A stretch of DNA of 64,000 bases, taken from Escherichia whittamii. GTDB lineage: Bacteria > Pseudomonadota > Gammaproteobacteria > Enterobacterales > Enterobacteriaceae. The DNA lies in assembly GCF_014836715.1 (NCBI RefSeq), contig NZ_JACSQI010000006.1:124001-188000 (forward strand), read 5' to 3'. Shown here piece after piece: positions 24,228 to 34,373 of this stretch. Position 1 is the first letter of the stretch; each line of letters starts with the position of its first letter. Both the position numbers and the translations under genes were made by a program. The notes beneath the pieces were generated by a model that did not search any database, was not told the DNA's origin, and was given only the letters and a program-made list of their open reading frames with translations.

Positions 24228-24503
24228 ATGGCACGCGTAACTGTTCAGGACGCTGTAGAGAAAATTGGTAACCGTTTTGACCTGGTACTGGTCGCCGCGC
24301 GTCGCGCTCGTCAGATGCAGGTAGGCGGAAAGGATCCGCTGGTACCGGAAGAAAACGATAAAACCACAGTAATCGCGCTGCGCGAAATCGAAGAAGGTCT
24401 GATCAACAACCAGATCCTCGACGTACGCGAACGCCAGGAACAGCAAGAGCAGGAAGCCGCTGAATTACAAGCCGTTACCGCTATTGCTGAAGGTCGTCGT
24501 TAA
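24228..24503 (+). CDS. rpoZ: RNA polymerase omega subunit
   Basis: The 91-residue omega subunit begins [31 protein letters not shown]. It wraps the C-terminus of beta-prime, helps assembly and contributes to one ppGpp-binding site. It is highly helical with a Glu/Gln-rich tail. It is placed 54 bases after gmk and 18 before spoT, so ppGpp sensing and ppGpp turnover genes share an operon. Confidence 0.98.
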
Positions 24504-24521
24504 TCACAAAGCGGGTCGCCC

Positions 24522-26630
24522 TTGTATCTGTTTGAAAGCCTGAATCAACTGATTCAAAACTACCTGCCGGAAGACCAAATCAAACGTCTGCGGCAGGCGT
24601 ATCTCGTTGCACGTGATGCTCACGAGGGGCAAACACGTTCAAGCGGTGAACCCTATATCACGCACCCGGTAGCGGTTGCCTGCATTCTGGCCGAGATGAA
24701 ACTCGACTATGAAACGCTGATGGCAGCACTACTGCATGACGTGATTGAAGATACTCCCGCCACCTACCAGGATATGGAACAGCTTTTTGGTAAAAGCGTT
24801 GCCGAACTGGTAGAGGGGGTGTCGAAACTTGATAAACTCAAGTTCCGCGATAAGAAAGAGGCGCAGGCCGAAAACTTTCGCAAGATGATTATGGCGATGG
24901 TGCAGGATATCCGCGTCATTCTCATCAAACTTGCCGACCGTACCCACAACATGCGCACGCTGGGCTCACTTCGCCCGGACAAGCGTCGCCGCATCGCTCG
25001 TGAAACTCTCGAAATCTACAGCCCGCTGGCACACCGTTTAGGTATCCACCACATTAAAACCGAACTCGAAGAGCTGGGTTTTGAGGCGCTGTATCCCAAC
25101 CGTTACCGCGTGATTAAAGAAGTGGTGAAAGCCGCGCGCGGCAACCGTAAAGAGATGATCCAAAAAATCCTCTCAGAAATCGAAGGGCGTTTGCAGGAAG
25201 CGGGAATACCGTGCCGCGTCAGTGGTCGCGAGAAGCATCTTTATTCGATTTACTGCAAAATGGTGCTCAAAGAGCAGCGTTTTCACTCGATTATGGATAT
25301 CTACGCCTTCCGTGTGATCGTCCATGATTCCGATACCTGTTATCGCGTGCTCGGCCAGATGCACAGCCTGTACAAACCGCGTCCGGGGCGTGTGAAAGAC
25401 TACATCGCCATTCCCAAAGCGAACGGCTATCAATCTTTGCACACCTCGATGATTGGTCCACACGGCGTGCCGGTTGAAGTCCAGATCCGTACTGAAGATA
25501 TGGATCAAATGGCGGAGATGGGTGTTGCCGCACACTGGGCTTATAAAGAGCACGGCGAAACCAGTACTACCGCGCAAATCCGCGCCCAGCGCTGGATGCA
25601 AAGCCTGCTGGAGCTGCAACAGAGCGCCGGTAGCTCGTTCGAATTTATCGAGAGCGTTAAATCCGATCTCTTCCCGGATGAGATTTACGTTTTCACACCG
25701 GAAGGGCGCATTGTCGAACTACCCGCCGGTGCAACGCCTGTCGACTTCGCTTATGCGGTACACACCGATATCGGTCATGCCTGCGTAGGCGCACGCGTCG
25801 ACCGTCAGCCTTACCCGCTATCGCAGCCGCTCTCCAGCGGCCAGACCGTTGAAATCATTACCGCGCCGGGCGCTCGCCCGAATGCTGCATGGCTGAACTT
25901 TGTTGTCAGCTCGAAAGCTCGCGCCAAGATTCGTCAGTTACTGAAAAACCTTAAGCGTGATGATTCTGTAAGCCTGGGCCGTCGCCTGCTCAACCATGCA
26001 TTAGGTGGCAGCCGTAAGCTCAATGAAATCCCACAGGAAAGTATTCAGCGTGAACTGGATCGTATGAAGCTGGCGACGCTTGACGATCTGCTGGCGGAAA
26101 TCGGCCTTGGTAACGCCATGAGCGTAGTGGTAGCGAAAAATCTGCAGCATGGTGACGCCTCCATTCCACCAGCGACCCAAAGTCACGGACATCTGCCGAT
26201 TAAAGGTGCCGATGGCGTGCTGATCACCTTTGCAAAATGCTGCCGTCCCATTCCTGGCGATCCGATTATCGCCCACGTCAGCCCCGGCAAAGGCCTGGTG
26301 ATCCACCATGAATCCTGCCGTAACATCCGTGGCTACCAGAAAGAGCCAGAGAAATTTATGGCTGTGGAATGGGATAAAGAGACGGCGCAGGAGTTCATCA
26401 CCGAAATTAAGGTGGAGATGTTTAACCACCAGGGCGCACTGGCAAACCTGACGGCGGCAATTAACACCGCGACATCCAATATCCAAAGTTTGAATACAGA
26501 AGAGAAAGATGGTCGCGTCTACAGCGCCTTTATTCGTCTGACTGCCCGTGACCGCGTGCATCTGGCGAATATCATGCGCAAAATCCGCGTGATGCCAGAC
26601 GTGATTAAAGTCACCCGAAACCGAAATTAA
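24522..26630 (+). CDS. spoT: Bifunctional (p)ppGpp hydrolase/synthetase SpoT
   Basis: The 702-residue protein starts with TTG at 24522, as in K-12. The N-terminal HD hydrolase domain shows HDVIEDT and ADRTHNMRTL. A weak synthetase domain follows (about 200-370), then a TGS domain from IYVFTPEGRIVELPAGATPVDF, a conserved Cys region (FAKCCRPIPGD) and a C-terminal ACT domain. SpoT mainly degrades (p)ppGpp and responds to carbon, iron and fatty-acid stress. No key motif is missing. It lies in gmk-rpoZ-spoT-trmH-recG. Confidence 0.98.
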   Translation: MYLFESLNQLIQNYLPEDQIKRLRQAYLVARDAHEGQTRSSGEPYITHPVAVACILAEMKLDYETLMAALLHDVIEDTPATYQDMEQLFGKSVAELVEGVSKLDKLKFRDKKEAQAENFRKMIMAMVQDIRVILIKLADRTHNMRTLGSLRPDKRRRIARETLEIYSPLAHRLGIHHIKTELEELGFEALYPNRYRVIKEVVKAARGNRKEMIQKILSEIEGRLQEAGIPCRVSGREKHLYSIYCKMVLKEQRFHSIMDIYAFRVIVHDSDTCYRVLGQMHSLYKPRPGRVKDYIAIPKANGYQSLHTSMIGPHGVPVEVQIRTEDMDQMAEMGVAAHWAYKEHGETSTTAQIRAQRWMQSLLELQQSAGSSFEFIESVKSDLFPDEIYVFTPEGRIVELPAGATPVDFAYAVHTDIGHACVGARVDRQPYPLSQPLSSGQTVEIITAPGARPNAAWLNFVVSSKARAKIRQLLKNLKRDDSVSLGRRLLNHALGGSRKLNEIPQESIQRELDRMKLATLDDLLAEIGLGNAMSVVVAKNLQHGDASIPPATQSHGHLPIKGADGVLITFAKCCRPIPGDPIIAHVSPGKGLVIHHESCRNIRGYQKEPEKFMAVEWDKETAQEFITEIKVEMFNHQGALANLTAAINTATSNIQSLNTEEKDGRVYSAFIRLTARDRVHLANIMRKIRVMPDVIKVTRNRN

Positions 26631-26636
26631 TGTTTT

Positions 26637-27326
26637 ATGAATCCAACACGTTATGCACGCATCTGCGAAATGCTCGCCAGGCGGCAGCCTGATCTGACCG
26701 TCTGCATGGAGCAGGTCCACAAACCCCATAACGTTTCTGCGATCATTCGTACTGCAGATGCCGTTGGCGTACATGAAGTTCATGCTGTCTGGCCTGGCAG
26801 CCGGATGCGTACTATGGCTTCGGCAGCTGCAGGTAGCAACAGCTGGGTACAGGTGAAGACACACCGTACCATTGGCGATGCCGTCGCCCATCTGAAAGGC
26901 CAGGGCATGCAGATTCTGGCAACCCATCTTTCTGATAACGCTGTCGATTTCCGCGAAATTGATTACACCCGCCCGACCTGTATTTTGATGGGTCAGGAGA
27001 AAACGGGTATCACTCAGGAAGCGCTAGCCCTGGCGGATCGGGACATCATCATTCCGATGATCGGCATGGTACAGTCACTGAACGTCTCTGTTGCTTCCGC
27101 TCTCATTCTCTACGAAGCCCAGCGTCAGCGGCAAAACGCAGGCATGTACCTGCGTGAAAACAGCATGTTACCGGAAGCAGAGCAACAACGTCTGCTGTTT
27201 GAAGGCGGCTATCCAGTACTGGCGAAAGTCGCGAAGCGCAAAGGTCTGCCCTACCCCCAAGTCAATCAGCAAGGTGAGATTGAAGCTGATGCCGACTGGT
27301 GGGCCACTATGCAGGCCGCAGGGTAA
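26637..27326 (+). CDS. trmH: tRNA (guanosine-18-2'-O)-methyltransferase
   Basis: This 229-residue SPOUT methyltransferase methylates the 2'-OH of G18 in the tRNA D-loop using S-adenosylmethionine. SPOUT motifs are NVSAIIRTADAVGV (1), ILMGQEKTGIT (2) and MIGMVQSLNVSVASALILYE (3, knotted cofactor site). It begins six bases after the spoT stop. The recG start at 27332 follows its stop by five bases, so the three genes are probably co-translated from one message. Confidence 0.97.
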   Translation: MNPTRYARICEMLARRQPDLTVCMEQVHKPHNVSAIIRTADAVGVHEVHAVWPGSRMRTMASAAAGSNSWVQVKTHRTIGDAVAHLKGQGMQILATHLSDNAVDFREIDYTRPTCILMGQEKTGITQEALALADRDIIIPMIGMVQSLNVSVASALILYEAQRQRQNAGMYLRENSMLPEAEQQRLLFEGGYPVLAKVAKRKGLPYPQVNQQGEIEADADWWATMQAAG

Positions 27327-27331
27327 GCGCC

Positions 27332-29413
27332 ATGAAAGGTCGCCTGTTAGATGCTGTCCCGCTCAGTTCCCTAACGGGCGTGGGCGCAGCGCAAAGTAAC
27401 AAACTGGCGAAAATTAACCTGCATACCGTGCAGGACTTGTTATTACACCTTCCCCTGCGCTACGAAGATCGTACCCATCTTTACCCCATCGGTGAGTTGC
27501 TGCCAGGCGTTTATGCCACGGTAGAAGGCGAAGTGCTGAACTGCAATATCTCCTTCGGCGGTCGGCGAATGATGACCTGCCAGATTAGCGACGGTTCCGG
27601 CATTCTCACTATGCGCTTTTTCAACTTCAGCGCGGCGATGAAAAATAGCCTGGCGACGGGACGACGTGTACTGGCCTACGGCGAAGCAAAGCGCGGTAAA
27701 TATGGTGCGGAGATGATCCACCCGGAATACCGCGTGCAGGGCGATCTCAGTACGCCAGAGTTGCAGGAAACGCTCACGCCGGTTTACCCAACGACAGAAG
27801 GCGTTAAACAGGCAACGCTGCGTAAATTAACCGACCAGGCACTGGATCTGCTCGACACCTGTGCCATTGAAGAGTTATTACCGCCAGAGTTATCAAAAGG
27901 AATGATGACGTTACCGGAAGCTTTGCGCACTCTGCATCGCCCGCCGCCGACGCTGCAACTTAGCGATCTGGAAACCGGGCAGCATCCGGCGCAACGTCGT
28001 CTGATTCTGGAAGAACTGCTGGCGCACAACCTCAGCATGTTAGCGTTACGCGCCGGAGCGCAACGTTTTCATGCCCAGCCACTGAGCGCTAATGACGCGC
28101 TGAAAAATAAACTCCTCGCCGCCTTACCGTTCAAGCCAACGGGCGCACAGGCACGCGTAGTGGCGGAGATCGAGCGCGATATGGCGCTGGATGTGCCGAT
28201 GATGCGTCTGGTGCAAGGTGATGTAGGTTCCGGTAAAACGCTGGTTGCTGCCCTCGCCGCGCTGCGTGCGATTGCTCATGGGAAACAGGTGGCGCTGATG
28301 GCACCAACCGAGTTGCTCGCCGAACAGCATGCCAATAACTTTCGCAACTGGTTTGAGCCACTGGGTATTGAAGTGGGCTGGCTGGCTGGCAAGCAGAAAG
28401 GTAAAGCGCGACTGGCACAGCAAGAAGCCATCGCCAACGGTCAGGTGCAGATGATTGTCGGCACTCATGCCATCTTTCAGGAACAGGTACAGTTTAACGG
28501 TCTGGCGCTGGTGATCATCGACGAACAGCACCGTTTCGGTGTGCATCAGCGCCTGGCATTGTGGGAAAAAGGCCAGCAGCAAGGTTTCCATCCTCATCAG
28601 TTGATCATGACCGCCACGCCAATCCCCCGCACTCTGGCGATGACCGCGTATGCCGATCTCGATACCTCGATGATTGATGAGCTACCGCCTGGCCGTACAC
28701 CAGTGACTACCGTTGCTATCCCGGATACACGCCGCAACGACATTATTGACCGCGTGCGCCACGCCTGCATGACTGAAGGTCGTCAAGCGTACTGGGTTTG
28801 TACGTTGATTGAAGAATCAGAGTTACTGGAAGCGCAGGCAGCAGAAGCCACCTGGGAAGAGCTGAAACTGGCTTTACCGGAACTCAACGTCGGTCTGGTA
28901 CATGGGCGGATGAAACCTGCCGAGAAACAGGCAGTGATGGCATCGTTTAAACAAGGCGAGCTGCACCTGCTGGTTGCCACTACCGTCATTGAAGTCGGCG
29001 TCGATGTACCCAACGCCAGTCTGATGATTATCGAAAACCCGGAGCGTCTGGGTCTGGCGCAGTTGCACCAGTTGCGCGGACGCGTAGGTCGTGGCGCGGT
29101 GGCTTCTCACTGTGTTCTGCTCTACAAAACGCCTCTCTCTAAAACGGCACAAATTCGCCTGCAAGTGCTGCGCGACAGCAGCGACGGATTTGTGATTGCA
29201 CAGAAAGATTTGGAGATTCGCGGTCCTGGCGAACTGTTAGGTACGCGTCAGACGGGTAATGCCGAATTTAAAGTGGCGGATTTACTGCGCGATCAGGCCA
29301 TGATCCCAGAAGTTCAGCGCCTGGCGCGGCATATTCACGAACGTTATCCACAGCAGGCAAAAGCCCTGATAGAACGCTGGATGCCGGAGACGGAACGCTA
29401 CTCCAACGCATAA
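27332..29413 (+). CDS. recG: ATP-dependent DNA helicase RecG
   Basis: The protein has 693 residues from the ATG at 27332 (MKGRLLDAV). RecG remodels stalled forks and Holliday junctions. The N-terminal wedge (OB-fold) domain covers about 1-200, and the superfamily 2 helicase core follows with Walker A GDVGSGKT, Walker B DEQH in IIDEQHRFG, motif III TATPIPRT and motif VI QLRGRVGR. It is the last gene of the cluster and is followed by REP sequences. Confidence 0.98.
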   Translation: MKGRLLDAVPLSSLTGVGAAQSNKLAKINLHTVQDLLLHLPLRYEDRTHLYPIGELLPGVYATVEGEVLNCNISFGGRRMMTCQISDGSGILTMRFFNFSAAMKNSLATGRRVLAYGEAKRGKYGAEMIHPEYRVQGDLSTPELQETLTPVYPTTEGVKQATLRKLTDQALDLLDTCAIEELLPPELSKGMMTLPEALRTLHRPPPTLQLSDLETGQHPAQRRLILEELLAHNLSMLALRAGAQRFHAQPLSANDALKNKLLAALPFKPTGAQARVVAEIERDMALDVPMMRLVQGDVGSGKTLVAALAALRAIAHGKQVALMAPTELLAEQHANNFRNWFEPLGIEVGWLAGKQKGKARLAQQEAIANGQVQMIVGTHAIFQEQVQFNGLALVIIDEQHRFGVHQRLALWEKGQQQGFHPHQLIMTATPIPRTLAMTAYADLDTSMIDELPPGRTPVTTVAIPDTRRNDIIDRVRHACMTEGRQAYWVCTLIEESELLEAQAAEATWEELKLALPELNVGLVHGRMKPAEKQAVMASFKQGELHLLVATTVIEVGVDVPNASLMIIENPERLGLAQLHQLRGRVGRGAVASHCVLLYKTPLSKTAQIRLQVLRDSSDGFVIAQKDLEIRGPGELLGTRQTGNAEFKVADLLRDQAMIPEVQRLARHIHERYPQQAKALIERWMPETERYSNA

Positions 29414-29470
29414 AAGGCGGTAGTGAGAAGGCCGCCGTTTCAGGTTGCTGGCGAAGTGCTCCACTTTCTT

Positions 29471-29575
29471 GCCGGATGCGGCGCAAACGCCTTATCCGGC
29501 CTACGAGATCAATGCAAATTCAATAAATTGCGGCTCATCCGGTAGGCCTGATAAGCGAAGCGCATCAGGCATTTG
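29471..29575. repeat. REP/BIME repeats downstream of recG
   Basis: Two REP units lie here. The first, at 29471-29502, begins GCCGGATGCGGCGCAAACGC and closes with CTTATCCGGC. The second, around 29541-29570, has inverted orientation (GTAGGCCTGATAAGCGAAGC and GCATCAGGC). This is a typical bacterial interspersed mosaic element between convergent recG and gltS. Confidence 0.85.
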
Positions 29576-29613
29576 TCTTTGTTGCGGCGGCACTTACACC
29601 GCCGCTTCATCGG

Positions 29614-30819
29614 TTACCCCGCGAAAATCGGCAACATCAAATACAGCTTGATCACCAGGGCGTTAACGATATCGATAAAGAATGCACCGACCATCGGCAC
29701 CACCAGGAAGGCCATGTGCGACGGGCCAAAGCGTTCGGTGATCGCCTGCATGTTGGCGATTGCCGTGGGCGTTGCACCAAGGCCAAAACCACAGTGACCC
29801 GCAGCAAGCACCGCCGCATCGTAGTTTTTGCCCATCATGCGCCAGGTGACGAAGATGGCGTACAACGCCATGAAGATGGTCTGTACAACAAGAATCGCCA
29901 GCATCGGCAGCGCCAGCGAAGCCAGTTCCCACAGCTTCAGGCCCATCAGCGCCATCGCCAGGAACAACGACAGACTCACGTTACCCAGCACCGATACCGC
30001 ACGCTCAAAGACGCGGTAAAAGCCCATCATGGACAAACCGTTGCTCAGAATCACGCCCACAAACAGCACGCAAACGAAGGTTGGCAATTCAAAAGCTGTG
30101 CCAGCCAAAAGTTGCGCAACAATTTTCCCCACCGTCAGACAGATAGCAATCAGCGCGATGGTTTCAATCAGTACCAGTGAGGTGATCATGCGACCCACAT
30201 CTGGCTTTTCGAATGCCGTCGGGACTTCCTGGTCATCCGGAATACCGTTCGGCGTGGTGGAGTGTTTCACCAGATAGCGCGCCACCGGGCCGCCAATCAA
30301 GCCGCCCAGCACCAAACCGAACGTTGCACAGGCCATCGCCACTTCCGTCGCGTTGGTGAAGCCATAACGTTCAATGAACAATTTGCTCCATGCTGCTCCC
30401 GTACCGTGTCCACCAGAAAGCGTAATAGAACCGGCCAGCAGACCCATCAGCGGATCAAGCCCTAACAGGCTAGCCATCCCGATGCCGATGGCATTTTGCA
30501 TCACCAACAGGCCAACAACCACAATGAGGAAAATCCCCACCACACGCCCACCGGCACGCAGGCTGGCAATATTGGCATTCAGACCAATGGTTGCGAAGAA
30601 TGCCAGCATCAACGGATCGCGCAGGGACATATCAAAGTTGACTTCCCAGCCCATGGTTTTTTTCAGCACCAGCAGCGCCAGCGCCACCAGCAACCCTCCG
30701 GCAACCGGTTCAGGTATGGTGTATTTCTTCAGAAAGGAGACGGAATGGACCAACTTGCGCCCAAGCAGCAACGTCAGCGTTGCTGCAACAAGCGTTGCTA
30801 AAGTATCGAGATGAAACAT
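29614..30819 (-). CDS. gltS: Sodium/glutamate symporter GltS
   Basis: The protein has 401 residues from the ATG at 30819 (MFHLDTLATL), preceded by an AAAGGAGTAAC ribosome binding site. The ESS-family inner-membrane carrier imports L- and D-glutamate with sodium. It has two inverted five-helix halves, with the Gly/Ser-rich re-entrant loops SGGHGTGAAW and GHCGFGLGATPTA. Length and sequence are K-12-like. It converges on recG across REP repeats and is divergent from xanP. Confidence 0.96.
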   Translation of the reverse strand: MFHLDTLATLVAATLTLLLGRKLVHSVSFLKKYTIPEPVAGGLLVALALLVLKKTMGWEVNFDMSLRDPLMLAFFATIGLNANIASLRAGGRVVGIFLIVVVGLLVMQNAIGIGMASLLGLDPLMGLLAGSITLSGGHGTGAAWSKLFIERYGFTNATEVAMACATFGLVLGGLIGGPVARYLVKHSTTPNGIPDDQEVPTAFEKPDVGRMITSLVLIETIALIAICLTVGKIVAQLLAGTAFELPTFVCVLFVGVILSNGLSMMGFYRVFERAVSVLGNVSLSLFLAMALMGLKLWELASLALPMLAILVVQTIFMALYAIFVTWRMMGKNYDAAVLAAGHCGFGLGATPTAIANMQAITERFGPSHMAFLVVPMVGAFFIDIVNALVIKLYLMLPIFAG

Positions 30820-31032
30820 AGTTACTCCTTTGTGTCCGCACCACTCTTTCACACTCGTCATACTTCATCGCACATGTGCAGTAGGGCGAAATATGACGAG
30901 TATCGAGTCATGCTATCCCGGTTCGAATTCTCAGCTGAAAATAAAAAAATGGCATGGATTTTAAGCAGAAAACAACCAAAAGTTATATAAAAAAGTGCAT
31001 TTATCGCATTTAAATATTTAGAAGAATGCATG

Positions 31033-31068
31033 GCAAACGTTTGCTTTTACCTTTCGGTCAGCTAAAAT
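31033..31068 (+). promoter_or_regulatory. xanP promoter overlapped by PurR-like operator
   Basis: GCAAACGTTTGC (31033-31044) is a perfect 12-base palindrome and the core of the PurR consensus. It overlaps a -35 candidate TTGCTT (31041-31046), followed after 16 bases by a -10 TAAAAT (31063-31068). Purine-responsive repression of a xanthine permease would make sense. Binding is inferred from sequence only. Confidence 0.65.
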
Positions 31069-31098
31069 GCCCGCTTTGTCACCACGGGATTGTTTTCG

Positions 31099-32490
31099 AT
31101 GTCTGTTTCCACCTTCGAGTCAGAAAATGCGCAACCGGTTGCGCAGACTCAAAACAGCGAACTGATTTATCGTCTTGAAGATCGTCCGCCGCTTGCTCAA
31201 ACTCTGTTTGCCGCCTGTCAGCATCTGCTGGCGATGTTTGTCGCGGTTATCACCCCTGCGCTTCTCATCTGCCAGGCGCTGGGGTTACCGGCACAGGACA
31301 CGCAACACATTATTAGTATGTCGCTGTTTGCCTCCGGTGTGGCATCGATTATTCAAATTAAAGCCTGGGGGCCGGTAGGTTCCGGGTTGTTGTCGATTCA
31401 GGGTACCAGTTTCAACTTCGTTGCCCCGCTGATTATGGGCGGCACGGCGCTGAAGACCGGCGGTGCTGATGTTCCCACCATGATGGCGGCGCTGTTCGGT
31501 ACGCTGATGTTGGCAAGTTGCACGGAGATGGTGATCTCCCGTGTTCTGCATCTGGCGCGCCGTATTATTACGCCGCTGGTCTCTGGCGTTGTGGTGATGA
31601 TTATCGGCCTGTCGCTGATTCAGGTTGGGTTAACGTCCATTGGTGGCGGCTATGCGGCCATGAGCGACAACACATTTGGCGCCCCGAAAAACCTGCTACT
31701 GGCGGGCGTAGTCTTAGCCTTAATCATCCTGCTTAACCGTCAACGTAACCCTTACTTACGCGTGGCCTCGCTGGTGATTGCGATGGCGGCCGGATATGCG
31801 CTGGCGTGGTTTATGGGCATGTTGCCAGAAAGCAACGAGCCGATGACGCAAGAACTGATTATGGTACCAACGCCGCTCTATTACGGTCTTGGTATTGAAT
31901 GGAGCCTGCTGCTGCCACTGATGCTGGTCTTTATGATCACCTCGCTGGAAACCATTGGCGATATCACCGCGACCTCTGACGTTTCCGAACAGCCGGTTTC
32001 CGGCCCGCTGTACATGAAACGTCTGAAAGGCGGCGTGTTGGCAAACGGCCTGAACTCGTTTGTCTCGGCAGTATTTAATACCTTCCCGAACTCCTGTTTC
32101 GGACAAAACAATGGTGTGATCCAGTTAACCGGTGTTGCCAGCCGTTATGTCGGTTTTGTGGTGGCACTGATGTTGATCGTGCTGGGTCTGTTCCCGGCAG
32201 TGAGTGGTTTTGTGCAACACATCCCTGAGCCCGTTCTGGGTGGCGCTACGCTGGTGATGTTTGGCACCATCGCCGCATCTGGTGTGCGCATCGTTTCCCG
32301 CGAGCCGCTGAACCGTCGGGCAATTCTGATTATTGCGCTGTCGCTGGCCGTCGGTCTGGGTGTTTCTCAGCAGCCGCTGATTTTGCAATTTGCCCCTGAC
32401 TGGCTGAAAAACCTGCTCTCTTCAGGCATTGCCGCTGGCGGTATTACTGCCATTGTGCTGAACCTGATTTTCCCGCCGGAAAAACCGTAA
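31099..32490 (+). CDS. xanP: Xanthine permease XanP
   Basis: The protein has 463 residues from the ATG at 31099 ([10 protein letters not shown]); a TTG three codons upstream is unlikely. This NCS2 (nucleobase-ascorbate) transporter imports xanthine with protons. It has about 14 membrane segments, the QH motif in [27 protein letters not shown] and the NAT signature [14 protein letters not shown]. It is the first gene after gltS on the opposite strand, with a PurR-like operator upstream. A hairpin without a T run follows at 32499-32524. Confidence 0.95.
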   Translation: MSVSTFESENAQPVAQTQNSELIYRLEDRPPLAQTLFAACQHLLAMFVAVITPALLICQALGLPAQDTQHIISMSLFASGVASIIQIKAWGPVGSGLLSIQGTSFNFVAPLIMGGTALKTGGADVPTMMAALFGTLMLASCTEMVISRVLHLARRIITPLVSGVVVMIIGLSLIQVGLTSIGGGYAAMSDNTFGAPKNLLLAGVVLALIILLNRQRNPYLRVASLVIAMAAGYALAWFMGMLPESNEPMTQELIMVPTPLYYGLGIEWSLLLPLMLVFMITSLETIGDITATSDVSEQPVSGPLYMKRLKGGVLANGLNSFVSAVFNTFPNSCFGQNNGVIQLTGVASRYVGFVVALMLIVLGLFPAVSGFVQHIPEPVLGGATLVMFGTIAASGVRIVSREPLNRRAILIIALSLAVGLGVSQQPLILQFAPDWLKNLLSSGIAAGGITAIVLNLIFPPEKP

Positions 32491-32611
32491 TTCACTTAGC
32501 GGCGGTAAGTTTCTTTACCGCCGCAGCGACCCTCTTTCACCATTCCCGCCTTGAGGAATGCGCGTAAATCGTGCATAACTCCCTTATGTGTATTTCGCGG
32601 GATGGAAGACT

Positions 32612-34321
32612 ATGAAATTTATTGGGAAGCTGCTTCTCTACATTTTCGTCGCGCTACTCGTAGTGATAACTGGCCTCTATTTTCTTCTGCAAACCCGTTG
32701 GGGTGCGGAGCATATCAGCGCATGGATTTCCGAAAATAGCGACTACCATTTGGCCTTCAGGGCAATAGATCACCGCTTTTCCGCGCCATCTCATATCATA
32801 CTGGAGGACGTCACGTTTGGTCGTGATGGACAGCCTGCAACCCTGGTGGCAAAAAGTGTTGATATCGCCTTGAGTAGTCGGCAACTGACCGAACCGCGCC
32901 ATGTCGATACCATTTTGCTGGATAACGGGACGCTGAATCTCACTGACCAGACCGCGCCGCTACCGTTCAAAGCCGATCGCCTGCAACTGCGCGATATGGC
33001 ATTTAATAGCCCAAATAGCGAGTGGAAGTTGAGTGCACAGAGGATAAATGGCGGCGTCATTCCGTGGTCGCCAGAAGCTGGTAAAGTGTTGGGAACGAAA
33101 GCGCAGATTCAGTTCAGTGCTGGCTCCCTGTCGCTCAATGATGTTCCTGCCACCAATGTGTTGGTTGAAGGCAGTATTGATAACGATCGCGTTACGCTGA
33201 CCAATCTGGGCGCCGATATTGCGCGCGGTACATTAACCGGAAATGCGCAGCGTAACGCCGACGGTAGCTGGCAGGTGGAAAACCTGCGCATGGCGGATAT
33301 CCGTCTGCAAAGCGAAAAATCGCTGACTGATTTCTTTGCGCCATTGCGCTCTGTGCCTTCGTTACAGATTGGTCGCCTGGAAGTGATAGATGCTCGCCTG
33401 CAAGGCCCGGACTGGGCGGTGACCGATCTCGATCTCAGCTTGCGCAACATGACCTTCAGTAAAGATGACTGGCAGACACAGGAAGGCAAGCTGTCGATGA
33501 ACGCCAGCGAGTTTATTTATGGTTCGCTGCATTTGTTTGACCCGATTATGAACGCAGAATTTTCCCCGCAGGGCGTGGCGCTGCGCCAGTTTACCAGCCG
33601 TTGGGAAGGTGGCATGGTGAGAACGTCAGGAAACTGGCAACGCGACGGGAAAACGCTAATCCTCGATGATGCGGCAATTGTCGGGCTGGAATATACCCTG
33701 CCAAAAAACTGGCAACAGTTATGGATGGAAACGACACCAGGCTGGTTAAACAGTCTGCAACTGAAGAGATTTAGCGCCAGCCGCAACCTGATCATTGATA
33801 TCGACCCTGACTTCCCGTGGCAACTCACCGCGCTCGATGGCTATGGCGCGAATCTGACGCTGGTAGCCGATCATAAGTGGGGCGTCTGGAGCGGCACGGC
33901 GAATCTGAATGCCGCCGCCGCGACGTTCAATCGTGTTGATGTTCGCCGTCCGTCGCTGGCGCTGGCCGCTAACAGCAGCACGGTGAATATCAGCGAACTT
34001 AGCGCGTTTACTGAGAAAGGTATTCTGGAAGCCACTGCCAGCGTTTCACAAACGCCGCAGCGCCAGACTCATATCAGCCTGAACGGACGCGGTGTGCCGG
34101 TAAATATTCTGCAACAGTGGGGATGGCCAGAACTACCGATTACTGGCGATGGCAATATTCAGCTCACCGCCAACGGCAATATTCAGGCCGATGCACCGCT
34201 AAAACCCACGGTTAACGGGCAACTCCATGCCGTGAACGCCGAAAAACAGCAAGTGACCCAGACCATGAATGCTGGCGTCGTTTCCAGCGGTGAAGTCACA
34301 TCAACAGAACCTGAGCAGTAA
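32612..34321 (+). CDS. yicH: AsmA family protein YicH
   Basis: The protein has 569 residues from the ATG at 32612 (MKFIGKLLLYIF). One N-terminal membrane anchor (about 5-27) is followed by a long, beta-rich periplasmic region. It belongs to the AsmA-like group with YhdP, TamB and relatives, whose repeating groove domains are thought to carry phospholipids between membranes. A specific role for YicH is not known to me. The C-terminus (STEPEQ) is soluble. It converges on yicI with a hairpin between. Confidence 0.9.
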   Translation: MKFIGKLLLYIFVALLVVITGLYFLLQTRWGAEHISAWISENSDYHLAFRAIDHRFSAPSHIILEDVTFGRDGQPATLVAKSVDIALSSRQLTEPRHVDTILLDNGTLNLTDQTAPLPFKADRLQLRDMAFNSPNSEWKLSAQRINGGVIPWSPEAGKVLGTKAQIQFSAGSLSLNDVPATNVLVEGSIDNDRVTLTNLGADIARGTLTGNAQRNADGSWQVENLRMADIRLQSEKSLTDFFAPLRSVPSLQIGRLEVIDARLQGPDWAVTDLDLSLRNMTFSKDDWQTQEGKLSMNASEFIYGSLHLFDPIMNAEFSPQGVALRQFTSRWEGGMVRTSGNWQRDGKTLILDDAAIVGLEYTLPKNWQQLWMETTPGWLNSLQLKRFSASRNLIIDIDPDFPWQLTALDGYGANLTLVADHKWGVWSGTANLNAAAATFNRVDVRRPSLALAANSSTVNISELSAFTEKGILEATASVSQTPQRQTHISLNGRGVPVNILQQWGWPELPITGDGNIQLTANGNIQADAPLKPTVNGQLHAVNAEKQQVTQTMNAGVVSSGEVTSTEPEQ

Positions 34322-34333
34322 AAATCAATCTCT

Positions 34334-34358
34334 CCGGGTACGACATAGCCGTACCCGG
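34334..34358. terminator. Hairpin between convergent yicH and yicI
   Basis: CCGGGTACG and CGTACCCGG form a perfect 9-bp stem with a 7-base loop. On the plus strand CATTTCTT follows, a weak T run; on the minus strand the following bases are AGAGATTG. Probably a bidirectional terminator, better for yicH. Confidence 0.65.
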
Positions 34359-34373
34359 CATTTCTTCAATAGA

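Noticed and set aside
26001-26927. 308-codon frame antisense to spoT and trmH
   Set aside because: It crosses two conserved genes on the other strand, with no start signal or recognisable domain.
29471-29575. REP units considered as a CRISPR-like array
   Set aside because: Only two inverted palindromic units with no regular spacers; typical BIME.
32499-32524. Perfect 10-bp stem after xanP considered a riboswitch or operator
   Set aside because: It is a simple inverted repeat in a short intergenic gap without further structure; at most a weak terminator.
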